Below are positions 25,380 through 33,298 of a DNA stretch of 36,361 bases, in pieces (position 1 is the stretch's first letter; every line of letters begins with the position of its first letter). This DNA is from CADCTM01 sp049671305. Its GTDB lineage: Bacteria; Cyanobacteriota; Cyanobacteriia; Cyanobacteriales; Coleofasciculaceae. The DNA lies in assembly GCA_049671305.1 (NCBI GenBank), contig JBATUR010000090.1, forward strand, positions 1 through 36,361. The letters run 5' to 3'. The translations under genes were made by a program, and so were the position numbers. Below the pieces are notes generated by a model that was not told where the DNA came from, made no database searches, and worked only from the letters and a program-made list of their open reading frames with translations.

Positions 25380-25450
25380 AGCGGGTGGCGAGAATCGAAC
25401 TCGCATCATTAGCTTGGAAGGCTAAGGTTTTACCACTAAACTACACCCGC
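25380..25450 (-). tRNA. trnG: tRNA-Gly (TCC)
   Basis: A complete 71-nt cloverleaf on the minus strand: acceptor GCGGGTG / CACCCGC, D-arm region AGTTTAGTGGTAAAACC, anticodon stem TTAGC / GCTAA with loop CTTCCAA (anticodon TCC) and T arm GCGAGTTCGATTCTCGC. CCA is not encoded. It reads GGA codons for glycine. Confidence 0.95.
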
Positions 25451-25524
25451 GTTTTTTATGCGTAGTTTTCCAGTAAAATAATATTAGCACAATTTTTGAG
25501 AATTTTAGCAAGCCCAAGCATTAT

Positions 25525-26460
25525 TTATTTAGGTTCGGGAAAAATCTTCAGTTGTAGGTTGTAATTTGCCAACTTGGGTTTACCATTCCCAAAAGTAGGA
25601 GTGAACCGTAATTGCGAGATAATCTTATTAGCTAAAGCAACAGCTTTTTCCTGGCTGATACTGCCTTGTTCTACTACTACTTGCTTATCCACTACTGTTG
25701 CTGTGCCATCAGTTTCAACCACAACGCCTACTTTTAACTTTAAATTCTGATTTAAACTAATTCCTAACTGTTTTAAATCTTCAGCCGAAAGTTGTTTCTT
25801 CTCATCTAATAATGTTGCCAGTTTGTCGTTGTCTTTGTCTGGATTTGGGATATCTATAGTCGCACTTGGAGTAAGATTGTTAAAAGTGGCAACAAAACCG
25901 CCTGCTGGTTGAGGGTTAGGCGTAGTGTTGCTGGTTGGTTTGGTGGGGGAAGGAGAAGTCGGAGTTGTCGTAGCAGGCTGGTTATTTGTATTAGTGGTAG
26001 GTTGGTTATTTTTACCAGTTGGTGTAGTCGGTTTAGTTTTGGGTTGTAGTTTTTCAGACGGCTTTGAGGAAATAGGTGCTGGAGATTTTTTCGTATTCAC
26101 AGCCGGTTGTTTGGTTGCACCTGTTTGTGTGTTGGTGCGAGTTGGCGAAGAAGTAGTAGTTGGTTTACTTGCTGTTGGTTTTTTTGTTGGTTTTACAGTT
26201 GTTTTTTGCGGAAGTTTGGTGTTAGGCTTACTTGAAGCGATGCCTGCGGTGGGCGTAGCCATTGCAATTATATCAATAGGAATTAGTTTTGTAGCTGAGG
26301 GTGTGCCAATTAAACCGCCAACCATCAACAAACGCAGCATTCCAAAAGCAGATAAGTGAAAAACAACTGAACCCAGAATAACAGCGTACCACAACGCTGG
26401 TGGGTCGTAGTGACGGCGCTCGGACTGACGATCACGTGGTTGCAATGTTGGTAGTTTCAT
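25525..26460 (-). CDS. TonB-like energy transducer
   Basis: A 311-residue protein with the layout of TonB: a cytoplasmic start with RDRQSERRHYDPPALW, one transmembrane helix (about 24-50), a long Pro/Thr/Lys/Ser-rich spacer (about 65-195) that would span the periplasm, and a C-terminal domain of about 100 residues with LKLKVGVVVETDGTATVVDK and LRFTPTFGNGKPKLANYNLQ, matching the TonB C-terminal fold. TonB passes proton-motive energy from ExbB/ExbD to outer-membrane receptors; no exbBD or receptor gene is here. Residues 66-76 (AMATPTAGIAS) are encoded by a 29-bp mobile-type repeat inserted in frame. The spacer's repeats of PTSPSPTKPT type are low-complexity, so homology rests on the C-terminal part. 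Confidence 0.75.
   Translation of the reverse strand: MKLPTLQPRDRQSERRHYDPPALWYAVILGSVVFHLSAFGMLRLLMVGGLIGTPSATKLIPIDIIAMATPTAGIASSKPNTKLPQKTTVKPTKKPTASKPTTTSSPTRTNTQTGATKQPAVNTKKSPAPISSKPSEKLQPKTKPTTPTGKNNQPTTNTNNQPATTTPTSPSPTKPTSNTTPNPQPAGGFVATFNNLTPSATIDIPNPDKDNDKLATLLDEKKQLSAEDLKQLGISLNQNLKLKVGVVVETDGTATVVDKQVVVEQGSISQEKAVALANKIISQLRFTPTFGNGKPKLANYNLQLKIFPEPK
26237..26265. repeat. small palindromic repeat carried in frame in the TonB-like gene
   Basis: A 29-bp element starting GCGATGCCTGCGG and ending GCGTAGCCATTGC. The outer hexamers GCGATG and CATTGC are complementary except at one position. It shares the core pattern GCCT-CGG-GGGC-G with the hicB copy and with known small dispersed repeats of cyanobacteria. 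It is read in the minus direction as eleven codons of the spacer. Confidence 0.7.
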
Positions 26461-26585
26461 GTTTGCTTGATGGTAGAGACGCCTCCTTTTCTAGTAAAGC
26501 TCATAGAAAGCTAATTTGGTATTTCCGAAAGGCATTTTGCCAGAATCGGGATGTTAATGGTAGGGTGTTAAAACTTAATTAAATT

Positions 26586-27443
26586 ATGATGTTGATGACT
26601 ACTAAAAACATAAATTCTGCAACAAATAGAAAGCAGCGTAATTCATCTTTTTACTTAAGAATAATTTTGGTTGCTGTGTTTATCTTCATAGGGTTATTCT
26701 TAAGTGGTTTTAAAATACCCTTCGCTTATGCTGCCACAAATTCGGCAATATATCAAGAGAAAATTATTCACAGTTTAGATGGTATTGGCAAGTTTTATTT
26801 AGGTCGAGAAATTGCTAAAGTTATGGGGCATACAGAAGCACTATGGCTAGAAAGACCAAGCCGAGAAATAACGGAACAACCACAACAAGTTGTAGATGCG
26901 CTTAATTTAAAGCCTACTGATATTGTGGCAGATATTGGTGCTGGCACTGGTTATTTTAGCTTTCGTATCGCCTCTTTAGTTCCTCAAGGTAAGGTGCTGG
27001 CGGTGGATATTCAGCCGGAAATGATTGATATTCTGAACTTCCTGAAAGATGAAAATAAAATTAGTAATGTTGAGCCAGTTTTGGCAAGTATAGATAATCC
27101 TAATTTACCAAAAGAAAGTATTAACCTGGCACTAATGGTAGATGCTTATCATGAGTTTGAATATCCCAAAGAAGTTATGGAAGGTATTGTGCAAGCACTT
27201 AAACCAGAGGGACGGGTAGTTTTGGTAGAATATCGTGGTGAAAATCCTTATATTCCCATTAAAGCTATTCACAAAATGAAGCAGAAGCAAGTACGAAAGG
27301 AGATGAAGGCAGTGGGTTTACAATGGCAGGAAACTAAGCAGTTTTTACCTCAACAACATTTGATGATATTTAATAAAGTAGGGACACGGCAAGATATTGT
27401 CCCTACTAATATGCTACGACTTTCTATTAAATTTCGCTTTTAA
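26586..27443 (+). CDS. exported or membrane-anchored SAM-dependent methyltransferase
   Basis: A 285-residue protein with an N-terminal signal or anchor: basic NRKQRNSSFYLR, hydrophobic IILVAVFIFIGLFLSGF and a possible AYA cleavage site near residue 50. The rest is a class I methyltransferase: motif I IVADIGAGTGYFSFRIA, strand-2 acid in AVDIQPEM, and later strands INLALMVDAYHEFEYP and GRVVLVEYRGE. Being exported is odd for an enzyme that needs SAM, unless the helix is only an anchor. The last 20-odd residues (KVGTRQDIVPTNMLRLSIKF) come from a small repeat and the sequence behind it; the real domain seems to end at HLMIFNK. The stop is inside the 3' end of tex, with 30 bp overlap. Confidence 0.8.
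   Translation: MMLMTTKNINSATNRKQRNSSFYLRIILVAVFIFIGLFLSGFKIPFAYAATNSAIYQEKIIHSLDGIGKFYLGREIAKVMGHTEALWLERPSREITEQPQQVVDALNLKPTDIVADIGAGTGYFSFRIASLVPQGKVLAVDIQPEMIDILNFLKDENKISNVEPVLASIDNPNLPKESINLALMVDAYHEFEYPKEVMEGIVQALKPEGRVVLVEYRGENPYIPIKAIHKMKQKQVRKEMKAVGLQWQETKQFLPQQHLMIFNKVGTRQDIVPTNMLRLSIKFRF
27378..27406. repeat. small palindromic repeat at the methyltransferase 3' end
   Basis: A 29-bp near-perfect inverted repeat: arms GTAGGGACA and TTGTCCCTAC around CGGCAAGATA. It is of the GTAGGG-type dispersed palindromes of cyanobacteria. It lies in frame at the end of the methyltransferase gene and supplies most of its tail; if transcribed it would also form a hairpin between the convergent genes. 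Confidence 0.65.
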
Positions 27444-29666
27444 ATCATTTAAAGTTGGTGATTTTTGTGGTGTACGATTATCTACGCTTTTCGTCGCTGT
27501 ACTTTTCACCGACTCGGATGATTTCATCGATAAACTAATCCGTTTTAATTGCTCATTAACTTCCATTACTCGCACTCTCACAACTTGTCCCACTTTCACA
27601 ACTTTCTTAGGATCGTCAATAAATCTGTCAGCAAGTTGGGAGATATGTACTAATCCATCTTGATGAACTCCCACATCAACAAATGCACCAAAGTTTGCTA
27701 CATTTGTCACAATTCCTTCTAGTTCCATGCCAATAATAAGGTCTTTAATTTCTTTAATGCCTTCTTTAAATGTGGCATACTTAAATTCTGCCCGTGGATC
27801 TCTTCCTGGCTTCTCTAATTCGCTGATAATGTCTCGTAGAGTCGGTAAACCAATTGTCTCTGTAACATAGCTTTTTAAATCAATTGATTTAAGCTTATCT
27901 GTTGCTTGAGATATCTGACTTAGGGGTACATTTAAATCAGATGCTATTGCTTTTACTACTCCATAACTTTCTGGATGTACAGCTGTATTATCTAAAGGGT
28001 TCTCACTATCACGAATTCTCAAAAATCCTGCTGCTTGTTCAAATGCTTTTGGTCCCAGTTTTGATACTTTCAAGAGTTGTTTGCGATTTTTAAAAGCACC
28101 GTTTTCATTACGATAGGCGAGAATATTTTTAGCGATAGTTGGCGACATTCCAGAAACAAAAGTTAGGAGTTCTTTGGAAGCAGTATTTAAATCAACACCA
28201 ACATAGTTAACACAACTTTCTACTGTTTCATCTAACTTGGTTTTCAGTAATTTTTGATCAACATCATGTTGATATTGCCCCACTCCAATTGACTTTGGAT
28301 CGATTTTCACTAATTCTGCCAAAGGATCTTGTAAACGTCTTCCAATGCTAATTGCACCGCGCACAGTTACATCTAAATCTGGAAATTCCTGCCGTGCAAC
28401 ATCACTAGCTGAATATATCGATGCACCAGACTCATTTACCATTACTTTTATCGGTTTACGGTCTATTTTTTCTAAAACTTCTGCTATAAATTCATCAGTT
28501 TCACGAGATGCCGTCCCATTTCCAATTGCTATCAATTCAATTTTGTACTTTTCAATTAAATGCTTGATAATTTGAGCTGCTTGAGCGCGTTGTCCAGCAC
28601 CTGTATGAGGGAAGATAGCTTGATATTCCAAAAATTTAGCAGTTTCATCAAGCACACTAACTTTACAACCTGTTCTAAACCCTGGATCAACTGCTAAAGT
28701 CGGCTTCATTCCTGCTGGAGCAGATAGCAGTAATTCCCGCAAATTAGTTTCAAATGTCTTGATTGATTCGATATCTGCATCAAGTTTTTTCGCAGCACGA
28801 ACTTCATTAATTAATGACGTTTTCATCAAGCGATTAAAGGCATCTTTAAGCATTACTCGATAGAAAGTCCGAACTGCTGGAACTTTAGTTCTAATTATTT
28901 CAGATTCCAAGTAAAATAATACTGTATCTTCATCAAAAGCAAGTTCCAAATTCAACACTTTCTCAGCTTCACCACGTAGCAGCGCTAGCATATTATGTGG
29001 CGCAATGTTGTTTACTTTGATTTGAAAGTTACGGTACATTTCAAACTTAGTAAAACCTTCGGGATGTTCATCTTTAATCTTGGAGACAAACAACGCATCT
29101 TTCATTAAGTACTCACGCAAATATGCTCGTAAATGAGCTGTTTCTGATACTGATTCTGCTAAAATATCAGAAGCTCCTTTAAGTGCTTCTTCAACTGTTT
29201 TAACGCCTTTTTCTTCGGAAATATATTTTCTGGCTTCGTCTTCTAAAGATGCAGGTGTTGCCTTGGGATTATTCAGCGATTTAATGAACTCAGAAAGCGC
29301 TTCTAAACCTTTTTCTCGCGCAATGGTGGCTCTGGTGCGTCGCTTGGCTTTATAAGGCAGGTAGAGGTCTTCTAGCTCGTTTTTTTGTAAGCAGGATTCA
29401 ATCTGATTTTTGAGTTGCTCAGTTAGTTTACCAAGAGATGCGATCGCGTCTAATATTGTTGCTTTGCGTTGCTCAAGTTCAGTTAAATAAGTAAATCTAT
29501 CCGACAAATCACGCAACTGCACTTCATCAAGCGAATCTGTTTTTTCTTTACGATAACGAGCAATAAAGGGAATTGTCGCTCCCTCTGCAAAAAGTTCCAA
29601 GGCATTTTGTACTTGGGAAAGTGTTATAGAAAGTTCTTTTGCCAGGAGTTGAGGAATATTTAGCAT
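27414..29666 (-). CDS. tex: Tex-family RNA-binding transcription accessory protein
   Basis: A 750-residue Tex protein. Order: N-terminal helical domain with AEGATIPFIARYRKEKTDSL and KARRTRATIAREKGLEALSE, a YqgF/RNase H-like domain (about 325-450, starting LAVDPGFRTGCKVSVLDE), helix-hairpin-helix repeats (DLNTASKELLTFVSGMSP; FKNRKQLLKVSKLGPKAFE) and a C-terminal S1 domain (GMELEGIVTNVANFGAFVDV) ending around residue 720. Tex binds RNA and nucleic-acid complexes and influences transcription; its exact job in cyanobacteria is unknown. The length is slightly below many homologues, with a short basic tail. The 3' end overlaps the convergent methyltransferase. Confidence 0.95.
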   Translation of the reverse strand: MLNIPQLLAKELSITLSQVQNALELFAEGATIPFIARYRKEKTDSLDEVQLRDLSDRFTYLTELEQRKATILDAIASLGKLTEQLKNQIESCLQKNELEDLYLPYKAKRRTRATIAREKGLEALSEFIKSLNNPKATPASLEDEARKYISEEKGVKTVEEALKGASDILAESVSETAHLRAYLREYLMKDALFVSKIKDEHPEGFTKFEMYRNFQIKVNNIAPHNMLALLRGEAEKVLNLELAFDEDTVLFYLESEIIRTKVPAVRTFYRVMLKDAFNRLMKTSLINEVRAAKKLDADIESIKTFETNLRELLLSAPAGMKPTLAVDPGFRTGCKVSVLDETAKFLEYQAIFPHTGAGQRAQAAQIIKHLIEKYKIELIAIGNGTASRETDEFIAEVLEKIDRKPIKVMVNESGASIYSASDVARQEFPDLDVTVRGAISIGRRLQDPLAELVKIDPKSIGVGQYQHDVDQKLLKTKLDETVESCVNYVGVDLNTASKELLTFVSGMSPTIAKNILAYRNENGAFKNRKQLLKVSKLGPKAFEQAAGFLRIRDSENPLDNTAVHPESYGVVKAIASDLNVPLSQISQATDKLKSIDLKSYVTETIGLPTLRDIISELEKPGRDPRAEFKYATFKEGIKEIKDLIIGMELEGIVTNVANFGAFVDVGVHQDGLVHISQLADRFIDDPKKVVKVGQVVRVRVMEVNEQLKRISLSMKSSESVKSTATKSVDNRTPQKSPTLNDLKAKFNRKS

Positions 29667-29788
29667 CGGATATTTATTCGTCTATTTATTAAAGTATATG
29701 CACAAGTTTAAAGCATACTTCAAGGGAACCAGTTTTTTGCTGATTACGTCTTGCTAAGAATGAGATATTTTGTGGAAGCGAAGTAAAA

Positions 29789-30652
29789 ATGGCATTGAAA
29801 GCTATTCTTAAAAACTATCAGACATACCTAATCAGCTTCTGTCTGACATTTAGCATAATCTTGATGTCTAATCAGTTGGCTAAGGCAATTAATCCGATTA
29901 GCATTCCAATTTTTTCACTACATGAAGTTGTTGATCTTAATAATTTATCTAAGCCATCTTTTCAAAACCTCTCCTTATACAATAATACCAAACAAGACCT
30001 AGAAAAGATATTAGATTATCTTGTTAGTAATAAATATTGGTTTTTGTCAACTCAAGAACTCTCTCAATATTTTATAGAAAAATCTCAGCCTATACCATCT
30101 GAGCATTCATCTCAAAAACCGATTATGCTGACCTTTGATGATGGATACAAAGGCGTACACACTCATTTATTACCAATTCTTGAATCTTTACTCAAAAAAT
30201 ACGGCACGACAGCTAAATTAGTTTTATTTGTTAATCCTAGCTCTATTAATTCAGCGGCGCACCTAACTTGCGATGATTTGAGGGAAGGTTTGAAAAAAGG
30301 TTTTTATGATGTTCAATCTCATAGTTTTCATCATTATGATCTAACTAAACTTAGTGACAATCAATTAACCTTTGAATTCACTGAAGCACAACAGTTTTTG
30401 AGACAATGTACACAAGGTCTAGACCCTAATCAAACAGTAGGTTTACATCTAGCTTATCCTTATGGTTCCTTCAATGCACGAGTTCAAAAGCTGGCATCTG
30501 AATATTATTTGTCTAGCTATTCCTACGAAAATCTAGCTTTACAAACTGAGCCATTAATAAATAAGTATCAAATACCTAGATTAAATATTACTAAAAATAC
30601 GTCGCTGACAAAAATGATTCAACTGGCTGAAAGTGCTTCTATAATCAAGTAG
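29789..30652 (+). CDS. exported polysaccharide deacetylase (NodB homology domain)
   Basis: A 287-residue secreted protein. Signal peptide: basic start, LISFCLTFSIILMSNQLAKA with likely cleavage after AKA. The NodB domain shows all main motifs: IMLTFDDGYKGVHTHL (TFDDGY, with the catalytic base and a metal ligand Asp), SHSFHHYDL (the H-x3-H metal ligands), and LAYPYGSFN (motif 3). Enzymes of this type remove N-acetyl or O-acetyl groups from peptidoglycan, chitin-like oligomers or exopolysaccharide in the periplasm or outside. It is transcribed divergently from tex, 122 bp apart, and ends before a strong hairpin. Confidence 0.88.
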   Translation: MALKAILKNYQTYLISFCLTFSIILMSNQLAKAINPISIPIFSLHEVVDLNNLSKPSFQNLSLYNNTKQDLEKILDYLVSNKYWFLSTQELSQYFIEKSQPIPSEHSSQKPIMLTFDDGYKGVHTHLLPILESLLKKYGTTAKLVLFVNPSSINSAAHLTCDDLREGLKKGFYDVQSHSFHHYDLTKLSDNQLTFEFTEAQQFLRQCTQGLDPNQTVGLHLAYPYGSFNARVQKLASEYYLSSYSYENLALQTEPLINKYQIPRLNITKNTSLTKMIQLAESASIIK

Positions 30653-30657
30653 AGGCT

Positions 30658-30687
30658 AAAGGGTATTCTTCAAATAGGATACCCTTT
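30658..30687. terminator. bidirectional terminator hairpin
   Basis: AAAGGGTATTC (30658-30668) pairs with GGATACCCTTT (30677-30687), an 11-bp stem with one G-T pair and an eight-base loop. It lies six bases after the deacetylase stop and 25 bases from the convergent unknown gene. The T-tract is short on either strand. Confidence 0.6.
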
Positions 30688-30712
30688 AATTGAATCTCAG
30701 AAGTCTAACAGA

Positions 30713-31102
30713 TTAGGCAGCGTTCTTTAGATTCTCCCCTTTAGACTGCTTATCTTTCAGAACTTTGCAGAAATAGGCGCTGGGATTATCTAGGTGTTCT
30801 TGTTTAGATTTCCACTCAAGGGCTTCGATGGAAAACAACACGTCATCCACGAGAAGATTCTCGTCCATGATTTTTGTTGTCACCCAAGGAGCAAGTTCTC
30901 CCGCTACAGCTTCTGCTCGACTTAATAGCTCTACTCTGGAGGGTAGCAGTGGAGCTGTCACACTGGGAAAAGCACTATTAAATCCAATTAAATGGTCAAG
31001 ACGTGCCAAATGCTCTGAAGGATGAGCAACATCAAATGTGTTCACTGTCTCCAGAAACTTGGTTACAGCTTGAATTAGCTCTAGGCTTTGTGGTTGTGGC
31101 AT
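30713..31102 (-). CDS. hypothetical protein
   Basis: A 129-residue soluble, mostly helical protein, not recognised. It has LELIQAVTKFLETVNTFDVA at the start, a conserved-looking acidic segment MDENLLVDDVLFSIEALEW in the middle and NPSAYFCKVLKDKQSKGEN at the end, the latter reminiscent of C-terminal segments in plasmid and phage replication-type proteins, but this is too weak for a call. There is no signal or membrane helix. The upstream region has no clear ribosome binding site but does carry a stable hairpin at 31125-31145. It lies at the left edge of a patch of accessory genes. Confidence 0.6.
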   Translation of the reverse strand: MPQPQSLELIQAVTKFLETVNTFDVAHPSEHLARLDHLIGFNSAFPSVTAPLLPSRVELLSRAEAVAGELAPWVTTKIMDENLLVDDVLFSIEALEWKSKQEHLDNPSAYFCKVLKDKQSKGENLKNAA

Positions 31103-31124
31103 AATGAATCTACATAAATAAAGT

Positions 31125-31145
31125 AAAGAGCGCGACGCGTTCTTT
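31125..31145. promoter_or_regulatory. GC-rich hairpin upstream of the unknown gene
   Basis: AAAGAGCG (31125-31132) pairs with CGTTCTTT (31138-31145), an 8-bp stem with one G-T pair and loop CGACG. On the plus strand it is followed by TTTCT, which would make a terminator; on the minus strand it lies 23 bases ahead of the unknown gene's ATG. Which role is real is open. Confidence 0.4.
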
Positions 31146-31245
31146 TTTCTAAATATAACTTCTCATGTCTAACTATGCAACATCTTCTTAAATCTATTAT
31201 GTGGTATCATTCAGTTAGAAGGGTTAACAAGCTATCCTAAAACAA

Positions 31246-31352
31246 TTTAGGTAAGTATAAATCCCTATTAGGGATTGAAACTAACTATGCAAGATCTGAA
31301 CTTGCAGCTTAAAGCCCTTCTACTTAAATAAATCCCTATCAGGGATAAAGCT
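31246..31352. CRISPR. CRISPR-like relic: two diverged repeats and one spacer
   Basis: The first unit ends ATCCCTATTAGGGATTGAAAC, the classic hairpin-plus-GAAAC 3' part of cyanobacterial type I/III CRISPR repeats. A second, decayed copy (ATAAATCCCTATCAGGGAT, then AAAGC) starts 71 bp later, which gives about a 36-bp repeat and 35-bp spacer. The 5' thirds of the two units do not match each other. No further units and no cas gene are in the window, so a relic or orphan pair is the most that can be claimed. Confidence 0.35.
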
Positions 31353-31440
31353 AAGTCTATAAAATTCTTTGAGCGCAACCCTGTAAAATTTATGGTTACC
31401 TTTTCTTTTATGCAGCTTAGATGAAAAACAAAGACTTTTC

Positions 31441-32025
31441 TCAAGCTACCATCCCCGGAAAAATCTTAGCTAAATCAAGCACTAATTCCGAGAAACAGGG
31501 TAAAACAATGGTTTGATTCGGCAAAACAATCCGCTTCATACTAAAACCAAAATTACCCTGCAAATCTTGATAAGGTTCGCTATAAATTTCTAAATGATTA
31601 TCAACTAAATTAAATATCCAATAATCAGAAATTCCGGCTTCTGCATAAACAGATAATTTAGTTTCTTGGTCATATTTCAAAGTAGAATCAGCAATCTCAA
31701 TTACTAATAAAACATCTTCTGGAGTAGGATGAGCAGATAAGTAATTATCCGCACGTAACCGTAGAATTGCAAAGTCTGGTTCGGGCTCGCTCTGTGATGG
31801 TAAAGTAATAGGGTCTTGGCATTGTAACTCTGCCAGTCCTGCTAGTAGTGCTGCTAATTCCCTTAACAAATTTCTGCAACAAGTTGTATGAGGTGTGCCT
31901 TTGGCTGCCATTTGGATAATTTCTCCACGAATTAATTCAATTCTGTCATCTTCATGGAAAAATCCCAATTCGGCAAGACGGTGATATTCCTCAACAGTAA
32001 AGCGTTTGGCAGTGGTAATAGTCAT
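31441..32025 (-). CDS. Uma2-family (DUF820) putative nuclease
   Basis: A 194-residue protein of the Uma2 family, very numerous in cyanobacteria. The PD-(D/E)XK nuclease-like core is visible: ERxELIRGEI-type start (DRIELIRGEIIQMAAKG), PDFAIL, and LLVIEIADSTLKYDQETKLS with the acidic and Lys residues, then AEAGISDYWIFNLVDNHLEI. The biological role is unknown; proteins of this kind are often found alone, as here. The ATG at 32025 is the natural start. It is upstream of, and in line with, the hypothetical hairpin region and 30 bp downstream of the DUF4385 gene on the same strand. Confidence 0.88.
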   Translation of the reverse strand: MTITTAKRFTVEEYHRLAELGFFHEDDRIELIRGEIIQMAAKGTPHTTCCRNLLRELAALLAGLAELQCQDPITLPSQSEPEPDFAILRLRADNYLSAHPTPEDVLLVIEIADSTLKYDQETKLSVYAEAGISDYWIFNLVDNHLEIYSEPYQDLQGNFGFSMKRIVLPNQTIVLPCFSELVLDLAKIFPGMVA

Positions 32026-32055
32026 GATTAATTTAGTTATTAGTATAGTTATATC

Positions 32056-32577
32056 TTAACCCTGGTTAGGGATTGAGATATCTGATTGTTTCTCATACAT
32101 TTGTTTATGTTTTTCCATTAGTTGTAAATACTTTTCATTCGTCTTTGCTTCTGCCCATTTCGCTTTAAATATTGCTGCTGATTCTGCTTTAATTGGGTCT
32201 ACTTCATAAGGCAAAATATCTTTTCTAGCAGTTATTTCTGCTTCTTTTGTTGCTTCTTTTTGAGGATTTGTTTTATATTTTTTACCACTTTTATGATTAG
32301 CATAGCGACGTGCTCTTGTATAGCCCATTTGAATAAATTTCCGCGCCATGTCTGCACCGACAAAATCATCCTGCTCAAGATAATTAAGAAACAATTCGTA
32401 AATTTTCTCGCTCGACTCCCTAGCAATATCTGGAGTTTTGAAGCGCCAATAAGGTAAAATTTCTGATTTATAAGGTTCCACCAAAAGTACTCCCTGTTCA
32501 CCTTTACCAACGCGATAAAGTTCAGGAGAAGTACGAAAATCAATCGTTTTAAAATCTAAAGAATAATCAAATGCCAT
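32056..32577 (-). CDS. DUF4385 family protein
   Basis: A 173-residue soluble protein of the DUF4385 family, recognised by FDYSLDFKTIDFRTSPELYR, VGKGEQGVLLVEPYKSEILP and PYWRFKTPDIARESSEKIY, followed by FVGADMARKFIQMGYTRARR. The C-terminal third is Lys/Glu-rich and helical. The function is unknown; family members occur in bacteria, phages and plants. It is followed after 30 bp by the Uma2 gene in the same direction, so they may share a transcript. It is divergent from the VOC gene. Confidence 0.8.
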   Translation of the reverse strand: MAFDYSLDFKTIDFRTSPELYRVGKGEQGVLLVEPYKSEILPYWRFKTPDIARESSEKIYELFLNYLEQDDFVGADMARKFIQMGYTRARRYANHKSGKKYKTNPQKEATKEAEITARKDILPYEVDPIKAESAAIFKAKWAEAKTNEKYLQLMEKHKQMYEKQSDISIPNQG

Positions 32578-32647
32578 GACTAACTTTTATTTTAAATACT
32601 AAACTTAATAATAAGACTTTACTTCTATCGCAAGAGTTACAATTTCT

Positions 32648-33106
32648 ATGCTATCTAGTCCTCAGTCCCTCACTACAGTCCTAGTTCCCGGTAATTTACG
32701 TCGGGTGCATCACGTTGCCTTAAATGTTCACAATTTGCAAGCGTCTCGTCATTTTTACGGTGCTATACTTGGCTTGCACGAACTGACAGGCGAAGAAGTA
32801 CCGACAACATTGCGATCGCTTGTGGCAGCAGGCAAAGTCACCAACTTCATTACCCCAGATGGTACCGTCCTCGATTTATTCTGGGAACCAGACTTACCGC
32901 CACCAGATACTGATCCTTCTCGTGGTTTCACCCGTGCCAACCATCTCGCTTTTGACATCGACCCAAAGTTATTTGACACCGCCGTTGAAGTGCTAAAACA
33001 AAACCATGTCACTATCGATCATGGACCCGTGACTCGCCCCACCGGACGCGGCATTTACTTTTATGATCCAGATGGCTTTTTGATTGAAATACGCTGCGAT
33101 CGGTGA
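32648..33106 (+). CDS. VOC superfamily protein (glyoxalase/dioxygenase-like)
   Basis: A 152-residue member of the vicinal oxygen chelate fold, made of two beta-alpha-beta-beta-beta units. LRRVHHVALNVHNLQASRHF, with FYGAILGLHELTG, is the first; RANHLAFDIDPKLFDTAVEV and GIYFYDPDGFLIEIRCDR is the second. Likely metal ligands are the His of HHVAL, the His of NHLAF and the Glu of LIEIR. Members act as glyoxalases, dioxygenases or resistance proteins; nothing in the context decides. The start at 32648 gives the usual family length. tRNA-Ser follows 58 bp downstream. Confidence 0.9.
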   Translation: MLSSPQSLTTVLVPGNLRRVHHVALNVHNLQASRHFYGAILGLHELTGEEVPTTLRSLVAAGKVTNFITPDGTVLDLFWEPDLPPPDTDPSRGFTRANHLAFDIDPKLFDTAVEVLKQNHVTIDHGPVTRPTGRGIYFYDPDGFLIEIRCDR

Positions 33107-33164
33107 AACGAATTAAAATTCTGGTCAATTGTGCTTAATTACGATTAAAATAATCTAATTGCCT

Positions 33165-33251
33165 GGAGAGGTGGCAGAGTGGTTGAATGCGGCAGACTCG
33201 AAATCTGTTTTAGGGTCAAACCTAACGTGGGTTCAAATCCCACCCTCTCCG
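33165..33251 (+). tRNA. trnS: tRNA-Ser (CGA)
   Basis: An 87-nt tRNA with a long variable arm: acceptor GGAGAGG / CCTCTCC, anticodon stem CAGA / TCTG with loop CTCGAAA (anticodon CGA), variable arm around TTAGGGTCAAACCTAA and T arm GTGGGTTCAAATCCCAC. It reads UCG codons. CCA is not encoded. Confidence 0.95.
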
Positions 33252-33298
33252 TTGAAAAATCTCATTAAAAATCCAGGTTTTAAGCAAGAAATCCAATG

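Larger units (their letters stand above)
31103..31440. other. 338-bp gene-free region with several repeats
   Basis: No credible gene. It holds a hairpin at 31125-31145, a 17-bp direct repeat with one mismatch (CTAACTATGCAASATCT, at 31169 and 31281), an inverted pair AGAAGGG (31217-31223) and CCCTTCT (31315-31321), and two CRISPR-repeat-like palindromes (31246-31281 and 31317-31352). Confidence 0.6.

Noticed and set aside
25925..26359. 144-residue plus-strand frame rich in Val, Gly and Leu
   Set aside because: It is the antisense of the Pro/Thr/Lys-rich spacer of the TonB-like gene; low-complexity codons on one strand produce a long open frame on the other.
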